Assembly: GCA_037903475.1 (NCBI GenBank)
Contig: JBAJFG010000111.1
Coordinates: forward strand, 2,914,001 to 2,978,000
Reading direction: 5' to 3'
Source of the DNA: Ancylostoma caninum
Taxonomy: Eukaryota; Nematoda; Chromadorea; Rhabditida; Ancylostomatidae
DNA: 64,000 bases
Shown here: piece after piece, positions 47,721 to 59,790 of the stretch
How the letters are laid out: each line of letters begins with the position of its first letter
Position numbering within the stretch: position 1 is the first letter of the stretch
The notes under the pieces: model-generated
Databases searched by the model: none
What the model was told of the DNA's origin: nothing
Seen by the model: the letters and a program-made list of their open reading frames with translations, nothing else
Position numbers and translations under genes: made by a program

Positions 47721-50700
47721 TCATACTATAGATAGGTTTTCTGTTGCCGGAAACCAACTGCACAAGGAAATATTAGGCCACTTTGCGTAGAAAAATGAGG
47801 AAGAGTCAAAACCGGAACAATAAGTCACCTAGACATTTCATTCTTCTCCTTGCGCAACGTGCTGATAACGTCCTCCAACTGGCGGATCTGAGCTGCCTCT
47901 GAAAATGAAGAAAAATCGAGAGGACCGCACTATGACCAAACAGGACTCACTGTTCGCTTCCCGCTCCCTCATTTCAGCCAGCTGATGCTCCACACGCCTC
48001 AAATGCGACCGTAACCTCGCCACCTCAGATCCGCCGCGATTGCCACTGTCCATGCGTAAACCCTCATTACCTTCACTAAAACAATTTTTGTTACTGATCT
48101 AGCAAATCTCAGAAGGCAATAGAGCCACCTACACAACGCCGCGAAAGGACTGAAGCGTTGGAAAAGAAAAATAACGGACGGAATAATGAGAATGACGAGA
48201 AGACATCAAATAGTTAAAAAAAAACAACAATTGAGGAAGTTTTGGATGACCAAATCACTATATCTTTAATGGAATGAAACTGACCAAAAGATAAGTATGA
48301 AATGGCGTGACTTTCACAAGTAATAGCGATTTCTGAGAGAACTCCACTGAAATTTCAGTGAAAACATGGCAAAACGTCACGCAAAGTAACAGAAATCGCT
48401 TAGATGCGCCAAACGTTAGCTACAATCCAGCCAATAGAGCAGGAACAACTCTTGTTTTCGAAGCTATTGTCGTCGCAAATCGCAAGAACTACACGTGCTA
48501 GAGTTCCAAAGTGTGTTTCAAACGCGACGCTACTAGTGTATAGTCCGGTCTTTCTCTTCACCCTCTCCAATTTCTGCAAACTTCTCACGCTCTTCTCCTC
48601 TGTGATGTTTCTCCAACAAACCTTTTCCAGCAAAATATACAAGGATACTGGATCTCCCATTACAAAAGCAATTTTATCTCTCAGAATCCCCGTAATTTCT
48701 CTGCAAAATGACATAAGAGGGGCGCAAAAAAATGTTTTGAATTCTAGCAAAATATCCAGGAAGTTCACAAAAAAAGAGAAAAAATCCAAAAAGAGTCTAA
48801 ATATCACGAATAATTTTTAAACTTGAACGAACATAGATACCTGTACCTTTGATTTATGAGAGAACCAACAACTTCATCGTCAGGCTCAATGAAACCATTC
48901 AAGTAGGCTTTTTGGAGGCTTGCTTGCATCTTCCTGAATGAAGAAAAATTAAGGTGCAAGCGCAGCACAATCTGTCGTGGGACTGAAGGGAAACAATATC
49001 CCATTATTTACAGAAAAAATGACCGTCCTCCGTTCTCACCTCTTTTCCTGATTAAGCTGATCCATTTGCTTTCCAAGGGTGTTGAACAACAATTCTTGCT
49101 CGTGCTCGAGTGCATTTTCTTGATCAATTTTCTCTTTACGCATTCGGTCCATATTCTAAAGGAATGCGGTCTTCCACCTTTTAAACACAGCCACATGTGA
49201 TTTGCGAATCCCTACTTTAATATCACTCGATCTGAATCATGTGGTGCACAATCTCAGTTATACATGAAAAGTCTGTTCTCACTCCCCAATAACAGAGACT
49301 TTTATAAGACAAAACAGCAGATGTATCATAAGCAACGTTTTGCAAGCTGGAGTCTCAGAACTGGGCAATAACACTCGGCAATTCACTGTAAACTGCAAAG
49401 TCTTGTGACAGTTACGGAAGAAATCAGTAGTTCCAGCTCCAAACACATGACCAGTCTAGAATCTTGAGAAAAATTCGAAAGTTTCATCATCGCTTGGCTC
49501 ATGATAACAAGATGCGGGGTTGCGTTGAAAAGCACCCGGAGTGACAACGAAAACAATGTAAACCCCAGAAGTTTAGCTCAGATCGGATTTTAGTTTCTCT
49601 AAACACATTCCTTTCGCAACTCAGTGTACTTACTTAAGCCTCAGACTAGAAAGTGAATGTGATGAGTCTTGTGATTTGAAAGAAAGCTGATGCAGTTAGT
49701 CCGCTTGTGGGTTCCCTTTTTTAATTTAAAAGAAAGAACTTAGTGACTGCTTGGATTTCACCTTAGAACATAACTGACTGTGAGTGTATTTGAAGTCAGT
49801 TGACTTTAATATTACAGATCCTTGGATCTACTCAACGTTTGAAATCTATTTAAGTAAACGATTGGTCAGCACAGATGAAGGAAATATTTTTGAGCAGCAG
49901 CAATTCTTTTGTAGTCGCTCCGAAAACTTTCCATACCGCCCACGTAGCAGTAGAACTCCATAAATAGCAAGTTGGTGCAAAACGTAGAAGAAAAGAACAC
50001 CATGAAATCATACGCAATATCCTAAAAACACTCACCTTCCGCCCTGCAGCCATTTCGCTTTCCATGCGACGAATGGTGGTCAGAAGACTGTCGATGACAC
50101 TGGCCTGTTCGCTCTTAACGTTTCCCTCCAGAATATCGCGCTCGGATTGCAGCTGAAACATGAAGACTTTGAATTCCACTAGTATCACCATAACAGACTG
50201 TAACAAACCACAACGCATTCAGCAAACATGCTACAATGAAGTGCAAGTAATATGTAGATGATGTCTCCATGAACAGATTAGTTGGTAGAGATTGTCTCGA
50301 AACTGATTACAGCGCAGTATTTGCCTACTCTGTTTCTCATAATACCGCAAATTTCCCCATATTTTTTTCTACTAGCATCTCTCTAACCCTTGGCTATGGT
50401 GAAATAAACTGTTGTATTGTTGATCGAACCTCAGAAGATCGCACTCAGTGCATTTTACTCGCTAATTTGGTCACTAGCAAAAGAGATGAACTCTGAAGGG
50501 GAAATCTGTGCAGGATCCAACAGTTACTATGTTCACAAACAGGTCCAAGTAATGACAGACAAGGAAGTTGGGAATTTGCTTTGAATCTAAACATGGAAAT
50601 AGAGAAGAATGTTGGTGTTCATGGCTTCACGTTTCTATGAATACAATTAACCGACACAAGCACGGGCATTTTGAGTTTGAACAGCATATGGATTATCTCA

Positions 50701-53700
50701 ACGAAAACTTCTAAAAATTCTCTGCTAAATGATAACTTCCACACTCGTAATGGCAACAACAAAATCACTATTCCCACTATACTGCACCTGTACGGCACCA
50801 AAGACTGACAGAATGAGCGAGAGCGTCGAGAATATAGACATCACCGCGACGCCAGGCCGCTCTTGACTCTGCATTGTAATTATCATATCACATAAAAAAC
50901 CCAACGTGTGTGCAGCACTTACAAACGGAATGCAACCAAAACCACAGCGTCATTGCCCAGGTGTGTCTAAGTCCAAAAAGAGGGGGGGGGGAGCAGGAAG
51001 GAGGAGTAGGGACCTGCCCAAAGTTGTGCGACTGGTCCACATAAAATCTCCTTCCAGCCATCCAAGTCAACTCGTTCCGTGTTCGCGCGTAATGAAATCA
51101 TATGAATGTCGACAAATATGGAAGCGAATGAGGAGTAGATGGCATTGAAGGGCAGAAAGAAGCATTTGAATGTACCAGTCGCGCATACAGGCACCGCTCC
51201 GTTTTCGCTCACGATGAAACACTCGTATCGAAATCTCTCCACATAGAATAATTGTAAATTGAAATTATGCACAACAAAAAAAAGGCCAACCACGCCAGTG
51301 GAAAAAAAAATTAGAAGAGAAATGGGTGACCTTGCTACTGATGCTATGGTCGCTTTAGTGTGTTATCTAGGCATCTCACCCATATGTATATCTTAAGGGT
51401 GTGCCTACACTCGCTGCTGACTTAACAATATAACAATTTGAAACCTCTACTGAGAAAGACCATTCTATACAAAGCATGCGAGAAATAACATAAGAAAAAC
51501 GCAAGCATACCTGCTTAATTTTCCTCATCAAATCGTTCGTCAAAAACTCTTCTTCCTGCTCATATTTTTGCGCTAACGTTTCTTTGTCATTTTTTAGTTT
51601 CTGAATCCTAAAACGATGGATTCTTTAGAATATAAAAAAAACTTGTACCGCGAAATAGAACGAATATTAATCCACTTGTCCGAATAGTAATAATGACCTT
51701 CGTTGATAAACTTCAGAAAAATATTGAAAAGGAGATAAAAGGGAAAGAGTTTGGAGTTTGGTTGGAGGTCCATCATGCAAGATAGGAGCAGCTTCCGGGG
51801 TGTTTTTTGCGAGGTCTTCTTTGCATGCTTACAGGGCTCAATTCAAGCCCTGCAAGCATGCAAAGAAGACCTCGCAAAAAAAGCATTTTTTTTGAGAACT
51901 GCTCCTGTCGTCCGCGACAAGCACCCGACCAACCCAACTTCTGTATTTTCAGCGCTGTATCGACTGCGGTATAATGAACGATTCAATTACCCATAATTAG
52001 CTTAATAATGAGTTTATAACATAAAACAAAACAAAGTATAAATGTTAGCGCAAAAGGGAACAAAAACAGAGCATAAGCGCATACCTCTTCAACAAGATGT
52101 TAGAAATATATTCCTCTTCTTGTTCTGCTTTGGCGTAAATTTTCACATAAGTCTCTTTAATTTGCTTATTTACGCTAAGCAAATTGTCGTAGCTTTTTTG
52201 CATTTCTCGCAGCTGACGCTGAAATCGAACACATTATTTCCTGTATGTGGACAAGAAAGCGGCAACTAGTAAATGATGGAAAACATCTACCTCTTGTCGG
52301 CGACATCTTTTCAGCAATTCCACAGCTTCGGCGTATAAGAGTTGCTTTGAGTCATCCTCCTTAGACCCGTCACGACTAGTGTTCTGGACAACCACGGCCG
52401 CGTCGCGATTCTCGGTCGAGCCGAAACGTCGCTGTGCCTATAAAGGAAGGACATTCGATGCATGGAATATGAGTCGGAGAATAACCTACAATAATCATCT
52501 GGTACAACTCCGGATACTTGTTCTTTACTTCAAGGTCGCGGCTGAGTTCGACCATGTCCATTCTGCTGATGGTCGAACGTCGACTCGTCTCGCCACTATC
52601 CGATATACCGTATCCCTGTAATACGTGGATTGAACGGCGGAGTCGTCGCTTCAGCGAACAGATATACAGTGTAAGTGACAATCCGATGCGAAGAACTATG
52701 GTGGCTGAACGGCAGTGGGATAACATAGTTCGAACGCCTACCACTGCAGTAGCAAACACGTGATCGAACAGGCCGTAGTTAAACAAATCCAGCACTATCC
52801 ATGTCTCTTTTTCTTTATTTTGCATGCATCGACTAACGACTAAAACATGCGTCATTCGATCGATAACTAGGAGGCCTGCACAGGATTCACTGGCACATAC
52901 CATCGCGGATAACAGAGGCAGTTTCTAGCAGAGGATCAAGTGGAAGCCAAGTGCAAAATCAGGTGGTTCTGACGCTGCAAAGATGTTCTTTTTTTTTTCG
53001 GCGGCCGCTGATAGCGGGCATCGACCAGCAGCATGCTTATTGATACACGCAATGATGTAGTCTGTTCCTATGCAAAAGACTTTAGCCGCACACAAAACAG
53101 AGAATCGAAAACATATGATGTTCCGCTTGTGGCAAAGTTCACCCCAAAACAATGAATTAGTAGGGCACATCTTTTTGAGGGAACCTGCCTCGAAATGCGT
53201 TGGCCCGATCATGTCAAAATGAACAAATGTACGCCTCAAAGTGCGTCCACTACCATTAATTGCTTATAACAGCAGAAATACAAGAAAATATCAGCAATGA
53301 AACACAGGGATGCATCTAAGACAGTACCAACCAAACCATAAGGATGAAGATTATCGTCGGTTTTCCCCACAACAACCATTTTCCACAGTTATCTTGTACA
53401 ATGATACTGATCACATATGATCGCGCCAAGACAACTAACTGAAACCCATGTTTTTTAATGCATCCAGAATTGATCTGTTAGGAAATGCAGAGCTCCCAAG
53501 CTTCTAACTAGTGACTTGTTCCAAGCAAAATGAAACATTATATATCGCAGAACTTGAGAACATGAGTGAAAGACGGAACTGTAACGGTAAGCGAAATAAG
53601 ATTGCTTCAAAAAGCACATGATATTTGAAGAATTTGTTGATACGATGTTCAATACAACTGCGCAGTAGTTGCACAGAAGAAAAAGCAACGATGTTATCGG

Positions 53701-56498
53701 CAAATTCTCATACCTTCTGAAGGGTAATTTCAAAAAGAGAAAGTGATCAAGCCCAGAGAAAATAGTGGCAAGCAGAAAGAAACTGGATGACCAACTAGTT
53801 ACAAATAATGCTACAGTTACAAGCTGCTCTCAGGGTTACTCCCGAAAATTGTTCAGAGAGACCAGTTAAATGACGGGAAAGAAGAAAGAACTAGAAATGA
53901 AACACCTTGCGACAGTACAGTCACTTTCGGATGTGCCAGGAAAAAAGGCACTGCGTCATTACAGCATCGAATCAGTGGCAAGGGTATGAATAGGTAGACG
54001 AACATGCTCGAAGGAACAAAGCAGCTGTTCAAAAAGAAAAACTTAGAGGGGTACTTAATACGCAAGATGTTCGAAATAAATCACTAGTCTCAAAATTACT
54101 TTTAACTAGAACCCAAATCTTTCTCAGCAAGAGTGAACTCCGCTGGACGATAAGTCATCTATACTCTCATGGAGGTAGAAGACGGAACCAGAAGCTAACC
54201 AGGATTGCGGAGAGGAATGCAACCTTCTTATTTGATATACGAAATACTTTTCAGCCGTTGTGAAGAAAGCAAAGTCAAAAGAGAACAGCTCAGCCTTTAC
54301 AAATAAGGAAATCGGACTAACTCACCTCAGCTCTGTGGTTTATACGTGAAAGTAGCAATCACAGAAAGTATAGAAACATTTCAGACACACTTTCTGATTA
54401 TTACCAGCAATAACAGTCCCGTAGAATCGATTATTTTCGCGCAGAGTGCATAGACAATGCAGGCTGTTCGATCCACTGCGGCCCTTCTGCCACTACAGAA
54501 ACTAACGTTTTTTATGTCGATTATTCCTGTTTAAAAGCAGAAGAAACAAAACTAGGATGGTTCGGCCAAAATCACAGATAGCTGGGCACGCGTTTCCCAG
54601 ATAGTGGTTTATTCTGGCCAAAACAGGCAAAACTGGTATGATGACAACTTCCATCGCAGCTCTACCCTCATGGAAGTGGACAATGAAAAGTGTTCAAAGA
54701 TGAAATAGTGGAGGACTTGCTAACCTCGCTTACCTCATCACTTTCTATGGGAGGGTCACCGCATTCGGAAGTCCTGGAAGAGATCAGCATCGGCGATGCA
54801 GCCACCGATTCAGGACTAAAAACATTTCATTATGAAAAAAATATTCAAACACACATCTAGTTTCCGTAGCTAGTATCTCAAATACAAATATGGTTACGAT
54901 GTCGCATCGTTCCTGTACATGAAACCGAATTATCACAAGATCTAACTGAACAAAAATGACTCCGTCGTGACAAGGGAACCACAATAACAATTGAACGCCT
55001 TTAGTAGTCTTATACTCTCATGCAAGGTGCGGAACTCTCCACACACTGACGAGCTCATAATTTCCCACCTCAGTGCACTGTGACGAGGGTCGTTCAGTAA
55101 AACATGGAGTGTGAAGGAATTACTGGAGGTGAATCTTCTGATTTCCTTTACTACAATGAGCAGCAAGTGTTGACAAAAACAGTCGGAGCTGGTGGCAGGT
55201 GGAAATTATTGTGTCCAACACCCACATTTTCACTTTATTCAGTATGGCAGAGCTTGCTCCAAATCAAAGGAGAGCGATGTTTATGTTCGACACCACTTCT
55301 TTCCAATCATCTTATTCAGTAAAGCTTCTGTACACCAACTTGAAGCCATGAACCCGAATAATTGGGAACAAATCATTTCAAAGAAGCGATACAAACAATT
55401 CGAGTGTTTTCTAGAAATGAATTCTTTTCTAAAAATAGATACGATACGTTTTACTAGTACTGATAGGATTCAAAATATGAAAAAAAACACGAAAAAAATT
55501 AAGAGGTGCTGAGAAAATAATTCTATTCTATCTCTTTCATTCTGAGAGAGGTTCGGATACAAAAAGGTGAAATTTTTGAATCCCATATTGAAAACTCGCG
55601 TTGAAAGTACGCGAACAAGCTGAACTAAACTCTCCATGAATATGAGAAAATTCAAGTCTCATCATCGAGGGGTACTATTCCATTACGTAAAGTACCAGAA
55701 CAGTAAGAACAATTCAGCTGATGGAAAAAATTTACAATGGAGAGTTATGGGACATTGAGGCACAAATTCAAACCCATGAGGAAGTAAAACAGGCTTATTT
55801 ACAACCATCTCCCCACAAAATGCAATTCGAAACTGATTTTTGAATCAATTAAGTACTTCTTGGATGAAAATTCGTCAGGGCAAAGTTGCAAGGAAAGATA
55901 ATTTGTGCACCACCCAAATAAAAACTGGACAAAGTTAAGCAGCTGGTAGGGAAGGACACTTCTTCACGATGGGTAACTGCCTAATGCAAAAAGCGGATTA
56001 TAAACAACTCCTAACCCTTTCAAGATCACAGCATGAGCAGTGACAGTCCAAAACAAATATTAGCTATTAGACTGACGCAAAATTCGTGTATGAAGCAAAA
56101 ATACAATCTACCTGAATGCAACACATAAGGTAGAGATTTCCCAAGGATGTTCATTTTAAGCAGTGAAGTCCGAAGTTCGTGAGCTTTTCCACTTGAAGAA
56201 TTGACTTGTTTTCATCCAGAATAAGAAGCATTTTTTTAATGAGGCCTGCCATCAAGCCAGAACATAGATTTTTGTTGTGTTAAAGATATTAAAAACTAAA
56301 AAAAAATTGGATTTGTTTTGTGTTAAAGGAAAGAAAACTACTATCTTGGGTTCGAAAGTGCATGGAGCAAGTTTTAGCACACGACGAAACGGCAAATGTC
56401 CATGAACTTCGCGCTTTGACTCACCTTGGTGCCGAAGGTTCGAAATCCGGATGAGGACTGCTGCGAAGCAGTGGAAAATCCGAAGGACGGCGGTCCAT
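47721..56498 (-). CDS. CCDC6: CCDC6-type coiled-coil protein
   Basis: Twelve exons (right to left) join in phase: 56498-56425, 54815-54734, 52615-52490, 52437-52291, 52218-52085, 51607-51511, 50152-50036, 49155-49040, 48933-48847, 48075-47951, 47898-47829 and 47757-47721, giving 403 residues. The centre is an almost continuous coiled coil with the CCDC6 hallmarks: AKAEQEEEYISNILLKRIQK, KETLAQKYEQEEEFLTNDL, and RKEKIDQENALEHEQELL followed by NTLGKQMDQLNQEKR. A Ser/Pro-rich N-terminus (MDRRPSDFPLLRSSP) precedes it. Human CCDC6 is a scaffold linked to DNA damage signalling and is the RET fusion partner in thyroid cancer; the worm role is unknown. The start is chosen because an acceptor (TTTTTCCAG) ends three bases upstream. 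The last exon is uncertain (see 47130-47316). Introns 1 and 2 are 1.6 and 2.1 kb. Confidence 0.88.
51781..51910. repeat. long hairpin in a CCDC6 intron
   Basis: Arms at 51803-51838 and 51846-51881 pair over 36 bases with one mismatch around a 7-base loop (caattca). Weaker outer pairing continues (GATAGGAGCAG at 51781 with CTGCTCCTGTC near 51900). It lies in the intron between the exons ending 52085 and starting 51607. It could be a foldback transposable element or a source of double-stranded RNA. Confidence 0.85.
52616..54733. other. large intron 2 of the CCDC6-type gene
   Basis: The intron is 2.1 kb with no additional exon, repeat family or RNA gene that I can support. Confidence 0.5.
54816..56424. 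other. large intron 1 of the CCDC6-type gene
   Basis: The intron is 1.6 kb. A 106-codon open frame on the plus strand (55192-55512) shows no recognisable features and is taken as chance. Confidence 0.5.
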
Positions 56499-56501
56499 CA
56501 C

Positions 56502-56512
56502 CTGGAAAAAAT
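56502..56512 (-). promoter_or_regulatory. acceptor just before the CCDC6-type start codon
   Basis: TTTTTTCCAG ends three bases upstream of the ATG on the minus strand. This fits spliced-leader addition; a conventional leader intron is the alternative. Confidence 0.5.
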
Positions 56513-57874
56513 CAGTGAGTTACGATTTGCATTGAAAGACACCCGTCAAGTGAAGGAACGCCAATGACAAGGACATAGGACAGCGAATGAACTGCTTTAT
56601 GAAACACTTATGCAAGGTGCAGTGTGGATCAATAACTAAATTGAACGATGAAAACATCGATGGAAAGAACGACATGATCAGCACATGAGTGTTCCGATCG
56701 ATTGAAACAAGTGGAGAACAGAATCGACAAGTGTGTCTAGCGAAAAACAGTAAGAGTGAGGAGTTCGATGCAGAGGACAGTGCTGCATTTAGTGGTTCAA
56801 CGCAGCGGTTCGCAATCGAGCACAAATTGCAAATCGATGGATTTTGGGTGGTCTCGTCAACAGAAAAGTCACAATGATAGAGTAAAAGAGAGAGACGGAC
56901 ACTGAGGTCTGGGTTTATGCTAGCAGCTTAAGAATAATCAAAACAACAAGAATGTTTTGAGCAGCATGCAAAATAAAAAGTATCAAAGCTTGGACAAGAA
57001 AGCGATGAAGATGTCTCCTTTTGGGGACAGAGATTGGTACATGAAAGAGCTACAGCCATGTACAATGCCTAGCTTAACGCTGAACGCTTCGCAAAGTCTC
57101 ACCAAAGACAACCATTTTGTTATTTTGTTCTCAGAAAAAAAAAACATTCAGCCACAAATGCGCAGCAAGATCGGCAAAATCAAAACGATGGGAGAAAGAA
57201 CGCTGCCATAGGAGAAATAAAACAAAGTAGAGGGCTACAGCTCCTGTTACAAAATCAAATGCTTGGGCGACAACTCCATGATTCGTTCGATCCGCATCCA
57301 CAGCATCACGACATGCCCTGCAAGCGTGTGCACGGCGCACTGCGCGCATAATCGTCGTGCCTTGGCGTCACGTACGACAAAAACGGCACGTTTGATTGAA
57401 ACCGAGTACGAAAGAAATTCTATGGAATCGGTGGCGTGTTTCCGTGGAGATCTCATCTCATGCTATATCGTATTTGTAATAATGTGAGGCAAGCGCTTTA
57501 TTAGCTTCGTTTCAACACAGGACAGCCTATCAGTCGCTCGATTCGACTAGCAGATGCATGACATCCTTACATCGTCATGTTTCATCAGTTCCAACAACAA
57601 TCTGGGATGAGAACTGTAAATATTGAAGGATGAGGTGTTCTTTTTCCAAATTGTCCTAGGTATGTAGTAATAAACAATCGAACCATGACGGAGCGGAGAA
57701 GAAACATCTAAGATCCTAGCTCACAATCTCACTACATCAGTTGGATTTGGCAAATCACACTATACTGTGCTTGTCTTTGCTGTACTTGCACATGGATTCA
57801 AAGAGTAAATTCCTTCGCAGCTGCTTTAATCAAAAGTTTCGTTTCATGAGTTGTAGTCCTTCTCGAAAAGATAG
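56513..57874. other. upstream of the CCDC6-type gene, no gene seen
   Basis: No exon is supported. A slightly GC-enriched stretch at about 57280-57380 opens both strands briefly. Confidence 0.45.
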
Positions 57875-58001
57875 ACGGATTCCTTAGCTGCAGAATCGCG
57901 GCGGGACCCGAACGATGGGTGTGGAGAGAGCACGCTTTAATGGAGGGGGTCCCGCAGGTCTCGCAACGATTCTGCAGCATGAAAGCGCATGCGCAATCCG
58001 T
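57875..58001. repeat. foldback element
   Basis: ACGGATT at the left end pairs with AATCCGT at the right end. Inside, GCTGCAGAATCG pairs with CGATTCTGCAGC, and GCGGGACCC pairs with GGGTCCCGC. The arms carry unequal inserts between paired blocks. The centre holds a short GC-rich loop with GAACGATGGGTGTGG. It looks like a small MITE. Confidence 0.7.
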
Positions 58002-59499
58002 TTAAATTTTCAACAAGGACTGTGGTATTGTGAAACTGCATCTGACGGATCCGGCTGTAACCATTTGTGGACTGAATGACTCAATAGATCCTCATACACT
58101 GCGGTGCTGGAGAGTGTTTCATCCTGTAGAACACTATAATCAGTCTAATATGATTCTGGAGGGAGAGCATAACGGGCCTTCTTCACCACCAGTCAACTTC
58201 GGCAGAATATATTGGAGCTTTTACTTTATTTTAGCCTATCTGCTTCAGTCTTAATGAAGTTATTTGGTGTTGGCATGCTCTTTTCGTAGCCTTTGACATA
58301 ACAGACCCTCAGGCAATATACTTCCTAGTTCTAGTGTCTTGATGTGAATAGACTTATGACATGCTGCGCAAAAACAGAATGATGTCCTCTGCCTGGATAC
58401 ACTATTTAGATTAGCCAGGGTAATCTCAATGATGCATGCGCACTCGGAAAAGAGGCGAGATGCTCAGGCGCTTACGTGTGTACTTACGACAAGACGGTAG
58501 ACACCTATGGCATACACAACAGCGTCATCGCAACTAGCCAATCTCGATCGTTTACAACTGCTCCTATAAATGGATGATAGCCCTTAATGAATCTAAGCTC
58601 TGACAAATGAAAAGCTCCGGCTGGTAAGGGAACGGTCTTATCGCAATTTCCGGATGTAAGATAAAATTTGGTCCACAAATAATAACATTGAAGACAATCA
58701 ACTAAGTTATCAGGGCCTATCGGAAGTCGTGCCACCTCTCAGTGCCTCTTTTTACTTTGCAGAGGGCGGTATGGAACCACCACGCTTGGGGATTACGGTA
58801 AGACCGTTTGCTAGCCTGCCTGATCTTTTCATCTTGTTAAATTCTGTGAAAACCTGTAAGAAATCGCAATATTTTGTTGCAAGCAGCGATGGCAGCCCTA
58901 CAAAGCTGTGAAGCATGAGATGGGCCGTAGACCAGTAGTGCGAATTCACTATGGACACCAGAAGTGGACCAGAGAAGACAATTAACCCTGGGTTGTAAAT
59001 TATAAAATTAGAACTTTTTACTGTAGTGAACGTAAAGATTTAGGAACATATAGAATGTCTACCTATGTTTAATACGTTTAGTATCCGTTTCGGTCATTAC
59101 CCTTATACGGATCAAGAACTGAGGAATATGCCTTTTCTCCACTCATCAGTAAGGGAAAAGGCATTGGAATGTCTACTGTATATTTATACTTCTTTTTCAG
59201 ACATTTGCTATTTCATTGTTGTAATTTTTGTAGTGAATATGTGAAGATGTAGAGTTTGGAAACCAGATTAGTGCAAGACCCTGTGTGTGTGACGAAGATA
59301 TCTTGAATCACGCTCTGCATAGCAAGAAATTATGCGAAAATTGGGGATTCAGTGCAAAATGCACGCTTGCGTCATGCATATGGGAGAAGAATGAGGAGGA
59401 ACGAGGGACGGAATGGCCACAAAGTAACGATAACAGCAGGGATGAACCAGAAACAATGCGATGCTAATGCTGGAAAAGTAGGCCTGGAAAAGTGCCCGC
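58002..59499. other. intergenic, no gene supported
   Basis: The plus strand has an acceptor-like TTTTTACTTTGCAG, a following ATG (58770), nine codons and a donor-like GTAAGA, but no downstream exon could be attached. A 76-codon minus-strand frame (58735-58505) is unrecognised. Confidence 0.35.
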
Positions 59500-59790
59500 T
59501 ATCATCTGAAGGCTGACGAGTCTCGGCCGAGCAGTCAGCCACACATTCTCCCTCTCTCTATGCCCTGCGGCTGTGTATTGATCCGGTGACCGTGTTGACC
59601 GCTTGGCATCGGCGGAACTCACACAAAATGCATTCACCTCACCAGCTTCAGATGCTGTCTCATAAATTCTGCGTAGCATCCGTGCGGCATTCCGCCGTCT
59701 AGGTCAGCGTGGTCGGCGCTCCGCTGTTGATTTGCTTCCTCGTGAGTCTGTCTCGCCCTTTAGGCGGCCGTCTTAGTTCCGCATAAATAA
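59500..59790. promoter_or_regulatory. GC-rich patch, possible distal promoter
   Basis: Higher G+C than its surroundings, with a 71-codon minus-strand frame of no recognisable type. By analogy with the patches upstream of the EB and calu-1 genes it may be a promoter or non-coding exon for the CCDC6-type gene 3 kb downstream on the minus strand. Confidence 0.25.

Noticed and set aside
58756..58804. Acceptor, ATG and donor arranged as a plus-strand first exon
   Set aside because: Only nine codons, and no downstream exon in phase could be found.
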